The notes under the pieces: generated by a model
Database searches by the model: none
Told to the model about the DNA's origin: nothing
What the model saw: only the letters and a program-made list of their open reading frames with translations
Position numbers and translations under genes: made by a program
Assembly (NCBI GenBank): GCA_036273515.1
Contig: DASUHM010000062.1
Span: 1 to 64,000, forward strand
Direction: 5' to 3'
DNA: 64,000 nt
Source: Gaiellales bacterium
Lineage (GTDB): Bacteria; Actinomycetota; Thermoleophilia; Gaiellales; JAICJC01
In this document: one piece after another, positions 27,642 through 37,531 of the stretch
How positions within the stretch are numbered: position 1 is the first letter of the stretch
Layout: each line of letters opens with the position of its first letter

Positions 27642-28700
27642 ATGAGCGAGATCGCGGCACGCGGTCGCAGGTATCCGGTCGGGATCGCGATCGGGGTGCT
27701 CGCCACGGTTGTCGCTGCCGTCCTCTTCGGCCCCGTGGTCACACGCCACGGCGCGGGCGCGACGAAGAGGCACCCTGTCGCCGTGAAGCCCACCCGGCTG
27801 GTGTATGCGACGCCCTTCGGTCACTCGAAGGTGGCACGGGAGGCCGTCTACAGCACGACGCCGTCCAACCGGGGCCGGATCCGCCTGGCGGTCGGGTCGA
27901 CCCCGCTCATCTCGCCGAACGGCCGGTGGGTTGCATACGACGCCGGCCCGCAGAACAGCCACACCGGTCTCAGCCTGATCGCCGCCACCGGCGGCGCTGC
28001 CCGGCACGCCGGCACGGCCGGCTATCCGGTGGCATGGTCGCCGGACTCGCGGCTCGTCGCCGTCGTGCACGACAACGGCTATCAGACGGTGATCACCGTC
28101 GTGAACGCGCGGACGCTTCGGGCGACCACGCTCGCGGTGCCGTCTGGCCGCAACTTCGGGTTCTCACCCGACGGGCGGACGCTGATCTTCGACCACGACG
28201 AGTCGACCGCCAGGAGCGACCTCTACACCGTGACGCTCGCGACCGGGGCCGTCCACCGCCTGACGCATGACGGTCGCAGTTGGGAGCCGCTCTGGGGCCC
28301 GCGCGAGATCGCCTTCAACCGCTACTCGGCACGCGGATCGGGCGACGTCTGGCTGATGCGGGCGAACGGCACGGACGCACACCGGCTGATGCACACGAAC
28401 CTCGGCCTCTATCCGGCGGGCTGGTCGGCCGACGGCTCTCGCCTCCTCGTCGCCAAGCCGGACATGTTCAACGGCCGCCTGTACGCGGTCGATCCGGCCA
28501 CCGGCGCGACCCGCGCGCTGACCCCGCTCCTCGGCGGGCTCATCCCCCAGGGTCTCTCCACGGACGGGCGCACCGTGCTCGCCGCGTACGGCTGCCCCAA
28601 CAACCCCGCCGGCTCGGGCGTGCTCGAGACGATCCCGTTCGCCGGCGGCCCGCCGACCGTGGTCGCCCGGGGCGCCTGCGGCGGCAGCTGGAACGCCTGA
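27642..28700 (+). CDS. Membrane-anchored TolB-like beta-propeller protein
   Basis: This 352-residue protein has an N-terminal signal-anchor (about residues 12-32) and at least five TolB/PD40-type blades, recognised by repeated ISPNGRWVAY, WSPDSRLVAV, FSPDGRTLIF, WSADGSRLLV and LSTDGRTVLA. It is predicted to face outside the membrane. Propellers of this sort bind proteins or ligands; no partner is evident. TAGACT at 27628-27633 suggests a near-leaderless transcript. It ends one base from the convergent transporter operon. Confidence 0.8.
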   Translation: MSEIAARGRRYPVGIAIGVLATVVAAVLFGPVVTRHGAGATKRHPVAVKPTRLVYATPFGHSKVAREAVYSTTPSNRGRIRLAVGSTPLISPNGRWVAYDAGPQNSHTGLSLIAATGGAARHAGTAGYPVAWSPDSRLVAVVHDNGYQTVITVVNARTLRATTLAVPSGRNFGFSPDGRTLIFDHDESTARSDLYTVTLATGAVHRLTHDGRSWEPLWGPREIAFNRYSARGSGDVWLMRANGTDAHRLMHTNLGLYPAGWSADGSRLLVAKPDMFNGRLYAVDPATGATRALTPLLGGLIPQGLSTDGRTVLAAYGCPNNPAGSGVLETIPFAGGPPTVVARGACGGSWNA

Positions 28701-28701
28701 C

Positions 28702-29736
28702 CTAGGCCGGGTCGGGCTCGGCCTCCGCGATCACCTCGGGCACGTGCGCCGGCGGCGGCGCCGTCCAGGCGAAGTGGCAGGCGGCGCCGTGGGTGCCGCC
28801 GTTCGTGGCCAGCGCCGGGTCGTCGGTGTGGCACACCTCCTGCGCGATCGGGCAGCGGGTGTGGAAGCGGCAGCCGGTCGGGAGGTTGATCGGGCTGGGC
28901 GGGTCGCCCTCCATCGCCGGTGCCTCGGACACGCGCCCGGGCACGAGGTGGGGCACCGCCTTCAGCAGCCCCTGCGTGTAGGGGTGGCGCGGGTTCGAGA
29001 AGAGCTCCTCGGTCGGCGCGGTCTCGACGATGCGGCCGAGGTACATCACCGCCACCCGGTCGCAGACGTGCCGTACCACGGCCATGTTGTGGGCGATGAA
29101 GAGGACGGTCAGCCCGAGCTTCGCGCGCAGCTCCGCGAGCAGGTTGAGCACGGTGGCCTGGACCGAGACGTCGAGGGCCGACACGGGCTCGTCGGCCACC
29201 AGCAGCTCGGGCTCGAGCGCGAGCGCGCGGGCGATCGAGACCCGCTGGCGCTGCCCGCCGGAGAAGTTGCGCGGGTGGGAGTCGAGCGCGCGCGGCGGCA
29301 GCCCGACCAGGTCGATCAGCTCGCGGCAGCGGGCGTCGATCCCCGGCTTCGGCACCATCTTGTGCACTCGCAGCAGCTCCGAGAGCACCTGGCGCACCGT
29401 CATCCGCGGGTTGAGCGACGAGTACGGATCCTGGAACACGATCTGCATCCGCCGCCTCTGGGCGCGCGTCCGCCGGACGGACAGCGGCTCGCCGGCGTAG
29501 CGGATCTCGCCCGCCGAGGGCGCGTACAGGCCGACGATGCAGCGGCCGAGGGTCGACTTGCCGCAGCCGGACTCGCCGACGAGGCCGAGCGCCTCGCCGC
29601 GGGCGATCTCGAGGTCGACGCCGTCGACCGCGCGCAGCACTTCGGCCGGGATCTTGCGCGTGCGGCGCACGAGCGAGTCGGCGAGGACGAAGTTCATGTG
29701 CACGCCGCGCACCTCGAGCAGGGGAGCGTCAGACAC
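28702..29736 (-). CDS. Oligopeptide ABC transporter ATP-binding protein (OppF/DppF-like)
   Basis: This 344-residue ATPase has Walker [10 protein letters not shown], the ABC signature FSGGQRQR, Walker B LLVADEP and H-loop FIAHNMAVV. The C-terminal oligo/dipeptide extension has a cysteine cluster (GCRFHTRCPIA, CHTDD) that probably holds an iron-sulfur cluster, as in this family. It is the last gene of the five-gene peptide importer operon and overlaps the OppD-like gene by 8 bases. Confidence 0.95.
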   Translation of the reverse strand: MSDAPLLEVRGVHMNFVLADSLVRRTRKIPAEVLRAVDGVDLEIARGEALGLVGESGCGKSTLGRCIVGLYAPSAGEIRYAGEPLSVRRTRAQRRRMQIVFQDPYSSLNPRMTVRQVLSELLRVHKMVPKPGIDARCRELIDLVGLPPRALDSHPRNFSGGQRQRVSIARALALEPELLVADEPVSALDVSVQATVLNLLAELRAKLGLTVLFIAHNMAVVRHVCDRVAVMYLGRIVETAPTEELFSNPRHPYTQGLLKAVPHLVPGRVSEAPAMEGDPPSPINLPTGCRFHTRCPIAQEVCHTDDPALATNGGTHGAACHFAWTAPPPAHVPEVIAEAEPDPA

Positions 29737-30742
29737 TGGCGATCACCGGGTTCGCGGACACGTCCTGGGCGCAGTCTTCGTCGTGGATGCAGGCGGTCGC
29801 CCGGCCGGGACCGAGCCGCCGCAGCGGAAAGTCGCCCTCGAGGCAGTCGTCGCGCGCGAACCCGCACCGGGGCTGGAACGGGCACCCCGTGGGCGGCAAC
29901 ACCAGGTCGGGGGGCTGGCCCGGGATCGAGTCGAGCGTCTGGCGCACGACGTCGAACCGCGGCACCGAGCGCAGCAGGCCGAGCGTGTACGGGTGCCGCG
30001 GCGCCCGGAACACCTCGTCGACGGTGCCCGTCTCGACCACCTGGCCGGCGTACATGACCGCGATCCGCTCGCACGTCTCGGCCACCACCGCAAGGTCGTG
30101 CGTCACGAAGACGACGCTGACGCCGAGGTCGCGGCGCATCGCGCTCAGGAGCTTCAGGATCTGATCCTGGATGGTGACGTCGAGCGCCGTGGTCGGCTCG
30201 TCGCACAGGATCAGCTGCGGCTCGCAGGAGAGCGCGATGGCGATCATCACCCGCTGGCGCATGCCGCCCGACAGCTCGTGCGGGTAGGCCCGCGCCCGCC
30301 GGGCCGGGTCGGGGATGCCGACCTTGCGCATGAGCTCGAGCGCCGTCTGCCGTGCCTCCGAACGGCTCTTGCCCAGGTGCACCCGCGGGCCCTCGGCGAT
30401 CTGGTCGCCGACCCGCATGACCGGGTTGAGCGCGGTCATCGGCTCCTGGAAGATGATCCCGATGCGGGCGCCGCGCACGTCGCGCAGCCGCTTGGAGTCG
30501 GCGTTCGCCAGGTCGTCGCCCTCGAACCGGATCTCGCCGCCCGTGACGTGCCCCGGCTGGGGCAGGAGGCCGAGGATCGCGCGCAGCGTCATGCTCTTGC
30601 CGCAGCCCGACTCGCCGACGAGCCCGAGCGCCTGGCCGGCCTCGACCGTGAACGAGGCGCCCTGGACGGCGTGCACGGTCCCGCGCGTGAGCGGGATCTC
30701 GACCCGGAGGTCGCGGACGTCGAGGATGGGCGTGTCGCTCAT
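29729..30742 (-). CDS. Oligopeptide ABC transporter ATP-binding protein (OppD/DppD-like)
   Basis: This 337-residue ATPase has Walker [10 protein letters not shown], signature LSGGMRQR, Walker [13 protein letters not shown] and H-loop FVTHDLAVV. The C-terminal [14 protein letters not shown] cysteine motif is typical of peptide-transporter ATPases. It pairs with the downstream OppF-like subunit to power import. It overlaps the permease gene by 4 bases. Confidence 0.95.
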   Translation of the reverse strand: MSDTPILDVRDLRVEIPLTRGTVHAVQGASFTVEAGQALGLVGESGCGKSMTLRAILGLLPQPGHVTGGEIRFEGDDLANADSKRLRDVRGARIGIIFQEPMTALNPVMRVGDQIAEGPRVHLGKSRSEARQTALELMRKVGIPDPARRARAYPHELSGGMRQRVMIAIALSCEPQLILCDEPTTALDVTIQDQILKLLSAMRRDLGVSVVFVTHDLAVVAETCERIAVMYAGQVVETGTVDEVFRAPRHPYTLGLLRSVPRFDVVRQTLDSIPGQPPDLVLPPTGCPFQPRCGFARDDCLEGDFPLRRLGPGRATACIHDEDCAQDVSANPVIASV

Positions 30743-31608
30743 TCGGGTCGCAGCAGGTCGGCCAATCCGTCACCGATCAGCGAGAGCCCGAGAGCGGTGA
30801 TGACGACCACCACTCCGGGGATCGTCGACAGCTCCCACTTCGTCGTCAGGAACGCCTGGCCGTCGGCGATCATGCCGCCCCAGTCCGGCGTCGGCGGCTG
30901 GATGCCGAGGCCGAGGTAGCCGAGCGTGACGATGGCGAGGATGTCGAGGACGATGTCGGACATCGCGTAGACGATGGCCTGCGTGATCACGTTGGGCAGG
31001 AGGTGGCGGGTGATGATGCGTCTGTCGCGGAAGCCGGCCGCCCGGGCGGCCAGGATGTACTCCTGGCGTTTGGCGACGAGGGTCTCCCCGCGGATGATGC
31101 GGGCGTACGACACCCAGCCGACGAACGTGATCGCGATGTAGATGCTGCGCGCGCCCGCCCCCAGGGCGAACACGAGCGCGATCACGAGGACGTAGAAGGG
31201 GATCGCCACCATGACGTCGACCAGCCGCATGATCGCGGTGTCGTAGAACCGGCCGTAGTAGCCGGAGATGCAGCCCAGCGTCGTGCCGATCAGGAACGGC
31301 AGGAGCACGGCCAGGAAGGCGACCCGCAGGTCGACGCGGCCGCCGTAGAGGATGCGCGAGAAGAGGTCGCGGCCGAGCTGGTCGGTGCCGAGCGGGTGCT
31401 TCGCCGACGGGCTCGCCAGGATGTTGTTCAGGTCCTGGTGGGTCGGACTCTGGCTGGTCAGGAGCGGCGCGGCCAGGCAGGCCGCCACGATCGTCCCCAG
31501 GATGAGCACGCCGGCCACGAACGCGGGCGTGCGGTACCAGCGCCGGCGGAACCCGCCCCGGTGCTCGGCGACCTCGTCGAGTGCGCCTTCGGCGACGGCG
31601 ATGGCCAT
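30739..31608 (-). CDS. Oligopeptide ABC transporter permease (OppC/DppC-like)
   Basis: This 289-residue inner-membrane permease has six predicted helices and an N-terminal OppC-type region ending HPLGTDQLGRDLFSRILYGGR. The EAA cytoplasmic loop is seen as EYILAARAAGFRDRRII. It forms the channel with the OppB-like protein. Its ATG overlaps the OppB stop. Confidence 0.95.
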   Translation of the reverse strand: MAIAVAEGALDEVAEHRGGFRRRWYRTPAFVAGVLILGTIVAACLAAPLLTSQSPTHQDLNNILASPSAKHPLGTDQLGRDLFSRILYGGRVDLRVAFLAVLLPFLIGTTLGCISGYYGRFYDTAIMRLVDVMVAIPFYVLVIALVFALGAGARSIYIAITFVGWVSYARIIRGETLVAKRQEYILAARAAGFRDRRIITRHLLPNVITQAIVYAMSDIVLDILAIVTLGYLGLGIQPPTPDWGGMIADGQAFLTTKWELSTIPGVVVVITALGLSLIGDGLADLLRPE

Positions 31609-32552
31609 CAGTCGAACCTCACGCGCGGGTCGAGGAACGAGTGGAGCACGTCGGTGGCCAGGTAGACCAGCACGACCATGATCCCGAACACGAGCGTGAC
31701 GCCCTGCACGACCGGGAAGTCGCGCTGGAAGATCGAGTTCAGCATCAGCTGGCCGATCCCGGGCAGGGCGAAGACCTGCTCGATGACCACGGTGGCGCCG
31801 ACCAGGAACGCGATGTTCACGCCCAGGACGGCCACGGTGGACACGACGGCGTTGCGCAGCGCGTGGCGGGCGAGCACGCGCCGCTCGGAGAGCCCCTTCG
31901 AGCGGGCCGTCGTGACGTAGTCGGACTCGAGCACCTGGAGCAGGCTCGCTCGCAGCGAGCGGATCAGGAGCGGCGAGATCCCGAGCGCGACCGTGAGCGC
32001 GGGCAGGAACATCGAGTGCAGGTGGCCGATGAAGCCGGTGCCGTAGCCGCCGACCGGGAAGAGCCGGCCGAGGTGGAGGCCGAACGCCAGCAGCAGCATG
32101 ATCCCGAGCCAGAACGGCGGGAAGCCGAGGCCGACCAGCGGCACCGCGCGGACGGCCTGGTCGGCGGCCTTGTCCTTGCGCGTGGCCGCGAGCGTCGCCA
32201 GCGGCAGCGCGATCACGATCGAGAGCAACGTTCCGTAGGCGATCAGCCACAGCGTCACCGGCAGCCGGCCCCGGATCAGCGACGCCGTCGACACCCGGTA
32301 GAAGAGCGACGTGCCGAGGTTGCCGTGGAGCAGGCGCTTGAGGTATAGCCAGTACTGCTCCGGCACCGACCGGTCGAGCCCCCACTCACGGTGCAGGGCG
32401 GCGACGCGACCGGGGGTCGCGTGCACGCCCAGCATCGTCCGGGCGGGGTCGCCCGGGACCAGGTGGATCATGAAGAACACGATCAGGGTGACGCCGAACA
32501 GCACCGGGATCGCCTGCACGAGCCTGCGCAGGATGTATGCAAACCGGTCCAC
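31608..32552 (-). CDS. Oligopeptide ABC transporter permease (OppB/DppB-like)
   Basis: This 314-residue permease has the family start YILRRLVQAIPVLFGVTLIVF, six predicted helices, and an EAA loop (DYVTTARSKGLSERRVL). The C-terminal part VFALPGIGQLMLNSIFQRD is typical of OppB. It starts at GTG 32552, 30 bases after the binding-protein gene. Confidence 0.95.
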   Translation of the reverse strand: MDRFAYILRRLVQAIPVLFGVTLIVFFMIHLVPGDPARTMLGVHATPGRVAALHREWGLDRSVPEQYWLYLKRLLHGNLGTSLFYRVSTASLIRGRLPVTLWLIAYGTLLSIVIALPLATLAATRKDKAADQAVRAVPLVGLGFPPFWLGIMLLLAFGLHLGRLFPVGGYGTGFIGHLHSMFLPALTVALGISPLLIRSLRASLLQVLESDYVTTARSKGLSERRVLARHALRNAVVSTVAVLGVNIAFLVGATVVIEQVFALPGIGQLMLNSIFQRDFPVVQGVTLVFGIMVVLVYLATDVLHSFLDPRVRFD

Positions 32553-32582
32553 GTTTGGTTTCCGGGTGCCCTCAGATGCCGG

Positions 32583-34154
32583 CTAGTGGGACAGCCAGAC
32601 GTCCTCCATATGGAAGTTGCCGGTCGGGTAGACGAAGAAGCCGTGCAGCTTGTTCGTGTACGCGTACCGGTACGGCGAGTAGTACATGAACACCATGAAT
32701 GCGTCCTGGGCCGCCTGCGCCTGGATCTTCGAGTAGAGCTCCTGGCGGCCGCTGGCCGAGAACGTCTTCTCCGCGGTGTGCGTCCAGTTGATGACGTCGG
32801 GGTTGTTGTAGTCGGTGTAGAACGACTTCGCGCCCGCGCTCGGAACGACGGCGAACGTGACCAGCTCGTCCGGGTCGGCGATGTCCATCGTCCAGTAGCT
32901 CAGGCCGAGCTGGTACTTGAACTCCTGCTCGTCCGAGAACTCGACGCTCGGGTCGACGGGCTTCAGGGTGACCTTGATGCCGAGCTTGGCCAGCTCCTGC
33001 TGGTAGATCTGGGCGATGGACTTCTCGTCGGCGACCCCGGCCCCGACCAGCATCTGCACCGGGAACCCGTTCGGGAACTTCGACTTGGCCATCTCCGCCT
33101 TGGCCTGGGCCAGGTTGTACTGGAGGCCCGGCGACTTCGGGTCGTAGAACGGCACCTGCGGCGGCATGAACGAGTTCGCCGGCTGGCCGTGGCCGAACAG
33201 CACCGACTTGATGATCGCGTTGCGGTCGATCGCGTAGCTGATCGCGCGGCGCACGTGCACGTCGGCGAGCGGCGCGTAGCGCTCGTTCATCATCGTGTAG
33301 TCCGTGCGCGTCGAGTTGAACAGCGACATCGTGATCCCGGGCGTGCTCTTCAGCGTGTTGACGGTCTGCCAATCGGGGAACTGGTCGATCTGCTCCTGTC
33401 CGCCCTGCAGCTGCAGCTGGCGGGTGTTCGTGTCGGTGACCGTCAGGAACGTGATCTGGTCGAGGTACGGCTTGCCCTTCTGCCAGTAGTGCGGGTTGCG
33501 CTTGAGCACGATCTCCTGGCCGTGCGTCCAGTGGCCCCACATGAACGGGCCGGTGCCGATCGGGTGGGTGTAGAACTCCTTGGCCGTCTCACCGCCGTAG
33601 TTGTTCGGCACGATGCCGTTCGCGAAGAGCGCGATATCGGCCATGAACGGCGCCCACTTGTACTTGGTGTGGATGACGACCGTCTCGGGATTCGGCGTCT
33701 GGATGTCCTTGATCGCCGAGTTGAGGTAGCCCCAGCCCTGCGAGCCCGTCTTCGTCGTCTGGTCGATCGAGAACTTGACGTCGGCCGACGTCATCTTCTT
33801 GCCGTTCGAGAACTCCACCCCCGGGCGCAGGTGGAAGGTGTACGTCAGCTTGTCGGGCGAGAGGGTGACGGACTTCGCCAGCCACGGCTTCACGCTCTTG
33901 CCGTCGGGGCTGACGGTGTAGAGGGGCTCCATGATCTGCTCGAGCACCCAGATCGACTGGTTGTCGAAGACGTTCTCCTTGTCCATCGACTGTGGCTCCG
34001 CCGACCAGCCGATGGTGATGTTGCCACCGTGCTGCGGCGTGCCCGCGCTGCTGCCGGAGCCGCCACCGCTGCTGCCTCCGCCGGATCCACCGCATCCGGC
34101 CGCGAGAGCGACGAGACACACGATGAGCAGCACAACAGGGGCGGTGACTTTCAT
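32583..34154 (-). CDS. Peptide ABC transporter substrate-binding lipoprotein (SBP_bac_5)
   Basis: This 523-residue protein begins with a lipoprotein signal peptide (lipobox LAAGC near residue 18, then a Gly/Ser-rich linker). The rest is a family 5 extracellular binding protein: WSAEPQSMDKENVF, LRPGVEFSNGKKMTSADVKFSI, and VRRAISYAIDRNAI. It captures peptides or related solutes for the importer encoded downstream. A GGAG ribosome-binding site 7 bases before ATG 34154 fixes the start; an in-frame upstream ATG at 34208 would put the signal peptide in the interior. It is first in the operon. Confidence 0.95.
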   Translation of the reverse strand: MKVTAPVVLLIVCLVALAAGCGGSGGGSSGGGSGSSAGTPQHGGNITIGWSAEPQSMDKENVFDNQSIWVLEQIMEPLYTVSPDGKSVKPWLAKSVTLSPDKLTYTFHLRPGVEFSNGKKMTSADVKFSIDQTTKTGSQGWGYLNSAIKDIQTPNPETVVIHTKYKWAPFMADIALFANGIVPNNYGGETAKEFYTHPIGTGPFMWGHWTHGQEIVLKRNPHYWQKGKPYLDQITFLTVTDTNTRQLQLQGGQEQIDQFPDWQTVNTLKSTPGITMSLFNSTRTDYTMMNERYAPLADVHVRRAISYAIDRNAIIKSVLFGHGQPANSFMPPQVPFYDPKSPGLQYNLAQAKAEMAKSKFPNGFPVQMLVGAGVADEKSIAQIYQQELAKLGIKVTLKPVDPSVEFSDEQEFKYQLGLSYWTMDIADPDELVTFAVVPSAGAKSFYTDYNNPDVINWTHTAEKTFSASGRQELYSKIQAQAAQDAFMVFMYYSPYRYAYTNKLHGFFVYPTGNFHMEDVWLSH

Positions 34155-34242
34155 GCGAGCTCCTTGCAGGGGGGCGCAAGTATCCCACGCTCGGCGGATG
34201 GCGTCCATGTGGTGAAGCGATGAAGGCGCTCCGGCCCCGCGG

Positions 34243-34248
34243 TAGGAT
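34243..34248 (+). promoter_or_regulatory. Leaderless-type -10 element TAGGAT
   Basis: TAGGAT occupies -12 to -7 of the ATG at 34255. No ribosome-binding site lies in the remaining bases, so a leaderless transcript is expected. Confidence 0.55.
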
Positions 34249-34254
34249 CGGACA

Positions 34255-36369
34255 ATGCGCTATGCCGTCATCGGGGCGGGTGCGATCGGCGGCACGGTTG
34301 CCGCCGGGCTGATCCGCGACGGCCACGAGGTGCTCCTGTGCGACGCGGACGCCGACCACGTCGCGGCGATCAACGCGGACGGCCTGCGCATCGAGGGACC
34401 GGTGGAGGAATACACCGTGCCGGCTCGCGCGATCGCGCCGGACGCGCTGCCCCACGGGCTCGGCGCCGTGCTCCTGGCCGTGAAGGCGCACCACACCGCC
34501 GGGGCGGTGGCGCAGCTCGGCCCGCGGCTGGCCCCGGACGGGTTCGTCGTCTCGCTCCAGAACGGGTTCAACGAGGACACCATCGCCGCGGCGGTCGGGC
34601 GGGAGCGGGTCGTGGGCGCGTTCGTGAACTTCGGTGCCGACGTGATGGGCCCCGGCCGGATCATGCGCGGCAACCGGGCCGCGTTCTGGATCGGCGAGCT
34701 CGACGGGGCCGACACGGAGCGTGTGCGCGGCCTCGTCGCCGACATCGCCGACGCCCGCCAGACCGCCAACATCCATGGCTTCCTGTGGTCGAAGGAGGCC
34801 TACGGCGCGATCCTCTTCGCGACGGCCGTCTCCGACCTCTCGATCGCCGATGCCCTGGCCGAGCCGCGCTACCGGCCGCTCTACCTGGCCCTCGCGCGCG
34901 AGGTGCTCTCGGCGGCCACGGCGACGCCCGAGCCCTTCGACGGCTTCGACCCGGCCGACCTGGACGGCTCGATCGACCGCCTGATCGAGTTCAACCGTGG
35001 GTCGGCGAAGACGCATTCGGGCATCTACCGCGACCTGGCGGTGCGGCACCGCAAGACCGAGGTCGAGAACATGCTCGAGGTGCTCGACGGGCCGCTCGTG
35101 CGCCAGACAGCGGCGCTGATCCGGGCGATCGAGGACGGCCGCCGCGTGTGCGAGCGCGCGAACCTCGAGCTGCTTGCCGCCTACGAGCGCATGGAGCGCT
35201 TGGGCCGGCCGCTGAACGCGATCATCGCGACGGTGCCGGCGCCGGACCGGGCCGCGGATGGGCCGCTGCACGGCCGGCCGATCGCGATCAAGGACAACAT
35301 CGACGTGGCCGGCTTCGTGACGACGAACGCCTCGACGGTCGGCGTTCCGCCGGCGGCGAAGGCCGACGCCGAGGCGGTCGCCCGCGTGCGCGCGGCCGGG
35401 GGAGACGTGTTCTGCAAGGCGAACCTGCTCGAGTACGGCGCCGGCAGCGTCAACCCGGCTTACGGGATGACCTACAACCCGCGCAATCCGGAGCGCACGG
35501 CCGGCGGCTCGTCGAGCGGATCGGCGGCCCTCGTCGGGGCCGGCGTGTGCGACGCGGCCGTGGGGACGGACAGCGGCGGCTCGATCCGCGTCCCGGCCTC
35601 CTACTGCGGCATCGTCGGCGTGAAGCCGACCACGGGGTCTGTCCCGGCAATGGGGCTCTTCCCGCTCTCGCGCACGTGCGACGGGATCGGGCCGCTCGCG
35701 ACCACGGTCGCCGGCGCCGCCCGCCTGCTCGAGGTGCTGCAGGCGCGGCCGTGCCCGATCGAGCGTGTCGGTGCCCTTCGCATCGGCGTCGTTCGCAGCC
35801 AGCTCGACGACCCCGACGTGCGCCCGCTCGTGCGCGCGTGTGTCGCCGAGGCGATCGAGGCGCTGGCCGGACTCGGGCACGAGCTCGTCGACGTCGAGAT
35901 CCCCGAGCTCGCCGTCGCCGACGCGGCGCTCGGCACGATCGTGCTGCGCGAGGCCTGGGACGTGCACGGCGACCTCTACAAGGCCGAGGGCGAGCGCTAC
36001 GGCCTGGGTACGCGGGCGCTGCTCGACCTGGCGTCGCGCATCACCGAGCCCGAGTACCGAGAGGCGCTCGCCGACGCCGACCGGGTGACCGCCGGGTTCG
36101 CGCGGGCGTTCGCCGAGGCGGACATCCTGGCGGGCCCGACCATGGCCTACGTAGCGCCGCCCGAGGATCCGCCGTTCGGCACTCCCGACGGCGACGTCGA
36201 GGCCCGCTTCACCGGGCCGTGCAACCTGGCCCGGATTCCCGCCGTGACGCTGCCGTGCGGCCTCGCCGAGGACGACCTGCCGGCGGGTCTGCAGCTCATG
36301 TCGGTGGCCGACAGCGAGCCCCTGCTGCTCTCGGTGGCGGCGGGATACGAGGAGGTGGCGCCGCGATGA
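34255..36369 (+). CDS. Ketopantoate-reductase-like / amidase-signature fusion protein
   Basis: One 704-residue frame joins two enzymes. Residues 1 to about 305 are PanE/ApbA-like: the NADP motif VIGAGAIGG at the N-terminus, VKAHHT, and the ENMLEVLDG region typical of the C-terminal helical domain. Residues about 320-704 are an amidase-signature hydrolase with catalytic Lys in IAIKDNIDV, the Gly/Ser loop TAGGSSSGSAA, and the nucleophile region GTDSGGSIRVPA. Normally these are separate proteins. The fusion suggests consecutive steps on one metabolite, perhaps a 2-oxo or hydroxy-acid amide; this is inference. No frameshift is needed and both active sites look intact. The creatininase gene follows with ATGA overlap. 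Confidence 0.88.
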   Translation: MRYAVIGAGAIGGTVAAGLIRDGHEVLLCDADADHVAAINADGLRIEGPVEEYTVPARAIAPDALPHGLGAVLLAVKAHHTAGAVAQLGPRLAPDGFVVSLQNGFNEDTIAAAVGRERVVGAFVNFGADVMGPGRIMRGNRAAFWIGELDGADTERVRGLVADIADARQTANIHGFLWSKEAYGAILFATAVSDLSIADALAEPRYRPLYLALAREVLSAATATPEPFDGFDPADLDGSIDRLIEFNRGSAKTHSGIYRDLAVRHRKTEVENMLEVLDGPLVRQTAALIRAIEDGRRVCERANLELLAAYERMERLGRPLNAIIATVPAPDRAADGPLHGRPIAIKDNIDVAGFVTTNASTVGVPPAAKADAEAVARVRAAGGDVFCKANLLEYGAGSVNPAYGMTYNPRNPERTAGGSSSGSAALVGAGVCDAAVGTDSGGSIRVPASYCGIVGVKPTTGSVPAMGLFPLSRTCDGIGPLATTVAGAARLLEVLQARPCPIERVGALRIGVVRSQLDDPDVRPLVRACVAEAIEALAGLGHELVDVEIPELAVADAALGTIVLREAWDVHGDLYKAEGERYGLGTRALLDLASRITEPEYREALADADRVTAGFARAFAEADILAGPTMAYVAPPEDPPFGTPDGDVEARFTGPCNLARIPAVTLPCGLAEDDLPAGLQLMSVADSEPLLLSVAAGYEEVAPR

Positions 36370-37067
36370 GAGTGCACGACTGCACCTGGATGCAGATCGA
36401 GGAGTACCTGAAGGGGGACGAGCGCATCGTCCTGCCGCTGGGCTCGACCGAGCAGCACGGCTACCTGTCGCTCGGGGTCGATGCGATCCTCTCCGAGCGG
36501 GTGGCGGTCGAGGCGGCCGAGCCGCTTGGCGTGCCGGTGCTGCCCTCGCTGCCATACGGCCTGACGCCCTACTTCGCGGCGTATCCGGGCAGCCCGACCC
36601 TGACCGTCCACACCTACGTGGCGGTCGTGCGCGAGCTGCTCGAGTCGCTGCACGACCAGGGCTTCCGCCGCATCGTGATCGTGAACGGCCATGGCGGGAA
36701 CTCGCCTGCGGCCGGCGTCGCCCCCGAGCTGATGGCGGCACGGCCGGACTGCCAGGTGCTTTTCCACAGCTGGTGGAACGGGCCACGGGTGTGGCCGATC
36801 GTGCAGTCGATCGACCCCGACGCGTCGCACGCCTCCTGGCTCGAGCGGTTCCCCTGGACGGAGGTGGAGGGCGTCGAGGTGCCGGAAGGGCACAAGACGC
36901 CGGTCGATGCGGGGCGGCTGCGCGTCTCGGATCCCGCGGGCGTGCGCGAGCTGCTCGGCGACGGCTCCTACGGCGGCGACTACGGCCGGCCGGAGGCCGA
37001 CTGGCGGGCCGTGTGGGAGGCCGGGGTCGAGGAAGTGCGCGACCTGATCGCGTCCGGCTGGCGCTAG
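36366..37067 (+). CDS. Creatininase-family amidohydrolase
   Basis: This 233-residue protein has the metal-binding motifs of the family: LPLGSTEQHGYLSLGVDA near the N-terminus (Glu, His, Asp) and IVNGHGGN in the middle, with EGHKTPVDAG later. Members hydrolyse creatinine, formamides or peptide-like bonds. The substrate is unknown here. It is coupled to the reductase-amidase fusion by start-stop overlap, so it probably acts in the same amide-degrading pathway. Confidence 0.9.
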   Translation: MRVHDCTWMQIEEYLKGDERIVLPLGSTEQHGYLSLGVDAILSERVAVEAAEPLGVPVLPSLPYGLTPYFAAYPGSPTLTVHTYVAVVRELLESLHDQGFRRIVIVNGHGGNSPAAGVAPELMAARPDCQVLFHSWWNGPRVWPIVQSIDPDASHASWLERFPWTEVEGVEVPEGHKTPVDAGRLRVSDPAGVRELLGDGSYGGDYGRPEADWRAVWEAGVEEVRDLIASGWR

Positions 37068-37068
37068 G

Positions 37069-37527
37069 GTGGGCTGGCTGCCGGACGGCTTCGAGACGCC
37101 GTCGCGGCTCGACCTTGAGACCGGCCACCACCTGCGGCCGATCCGGGGCTCGGACGCCGACATCGACTACCCGGCGGTGATGGGCTCGCGGGCGTCGCTC
37201 TGGGGGCGCTACGGCGAGGCCTGGGGGTGGCCGCCCGAGACGATGACGTTCGAGCAGGATCGCGCGGATCTCGTCCACCACGAGGTCGAGATCGCGGCCC
37301 AGGAGACGTTCAACTACGCCGTGCTCGACGCCGGCGAGACGGAGCTCCTGGGCTGCGTCTACATCGATCCGCCGGACGCCGGCTGCCCGCCCGGCACCGA
37401 CGCGCTCGTCTCATGGTGGGTGGTCGAGGCCGAGCGGGGCAGCGATCTCGACCGCGCGCTGGCCGACGCGATCCCGCGCTGGCTGGCGGCCACCTGGCGC
37501 TTCCGCGCGGTGCACTACGCGCCATGA
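37069..37527 (+). CDS. GNAT-like acetyltransferase, putative
   Basis: This 152-residue protein starts at GTG one base after the creatininase stop. The pattern HLRPIRGSDADIDYPAV, then FNYAVLDAGETELLGCVYIDPP and SWWVVEAERGSDLDRALADAIPRWL, resembles the beta-strand and helix order of GNAT N-acetyltransferases, but the acetyl-CoA Q/RxxGxG/A loop is not clear. Function is tentative. Confidence 0.55.
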   Translation: MGWLPDGFETPSRLDLETGHHLRPIRGSDADIDYPAVMGSRASLWGRYGEAWGWPPETMTFEQDRADLVHHEVEIAAQETFNYAVLDAGETELLGCVYIDPPDAGCPPGTDALVSWWVVEAERGSDLDRALADAIPRWLAATWRFRAVHYAP

Positions 37528-37531
37528 ATAC

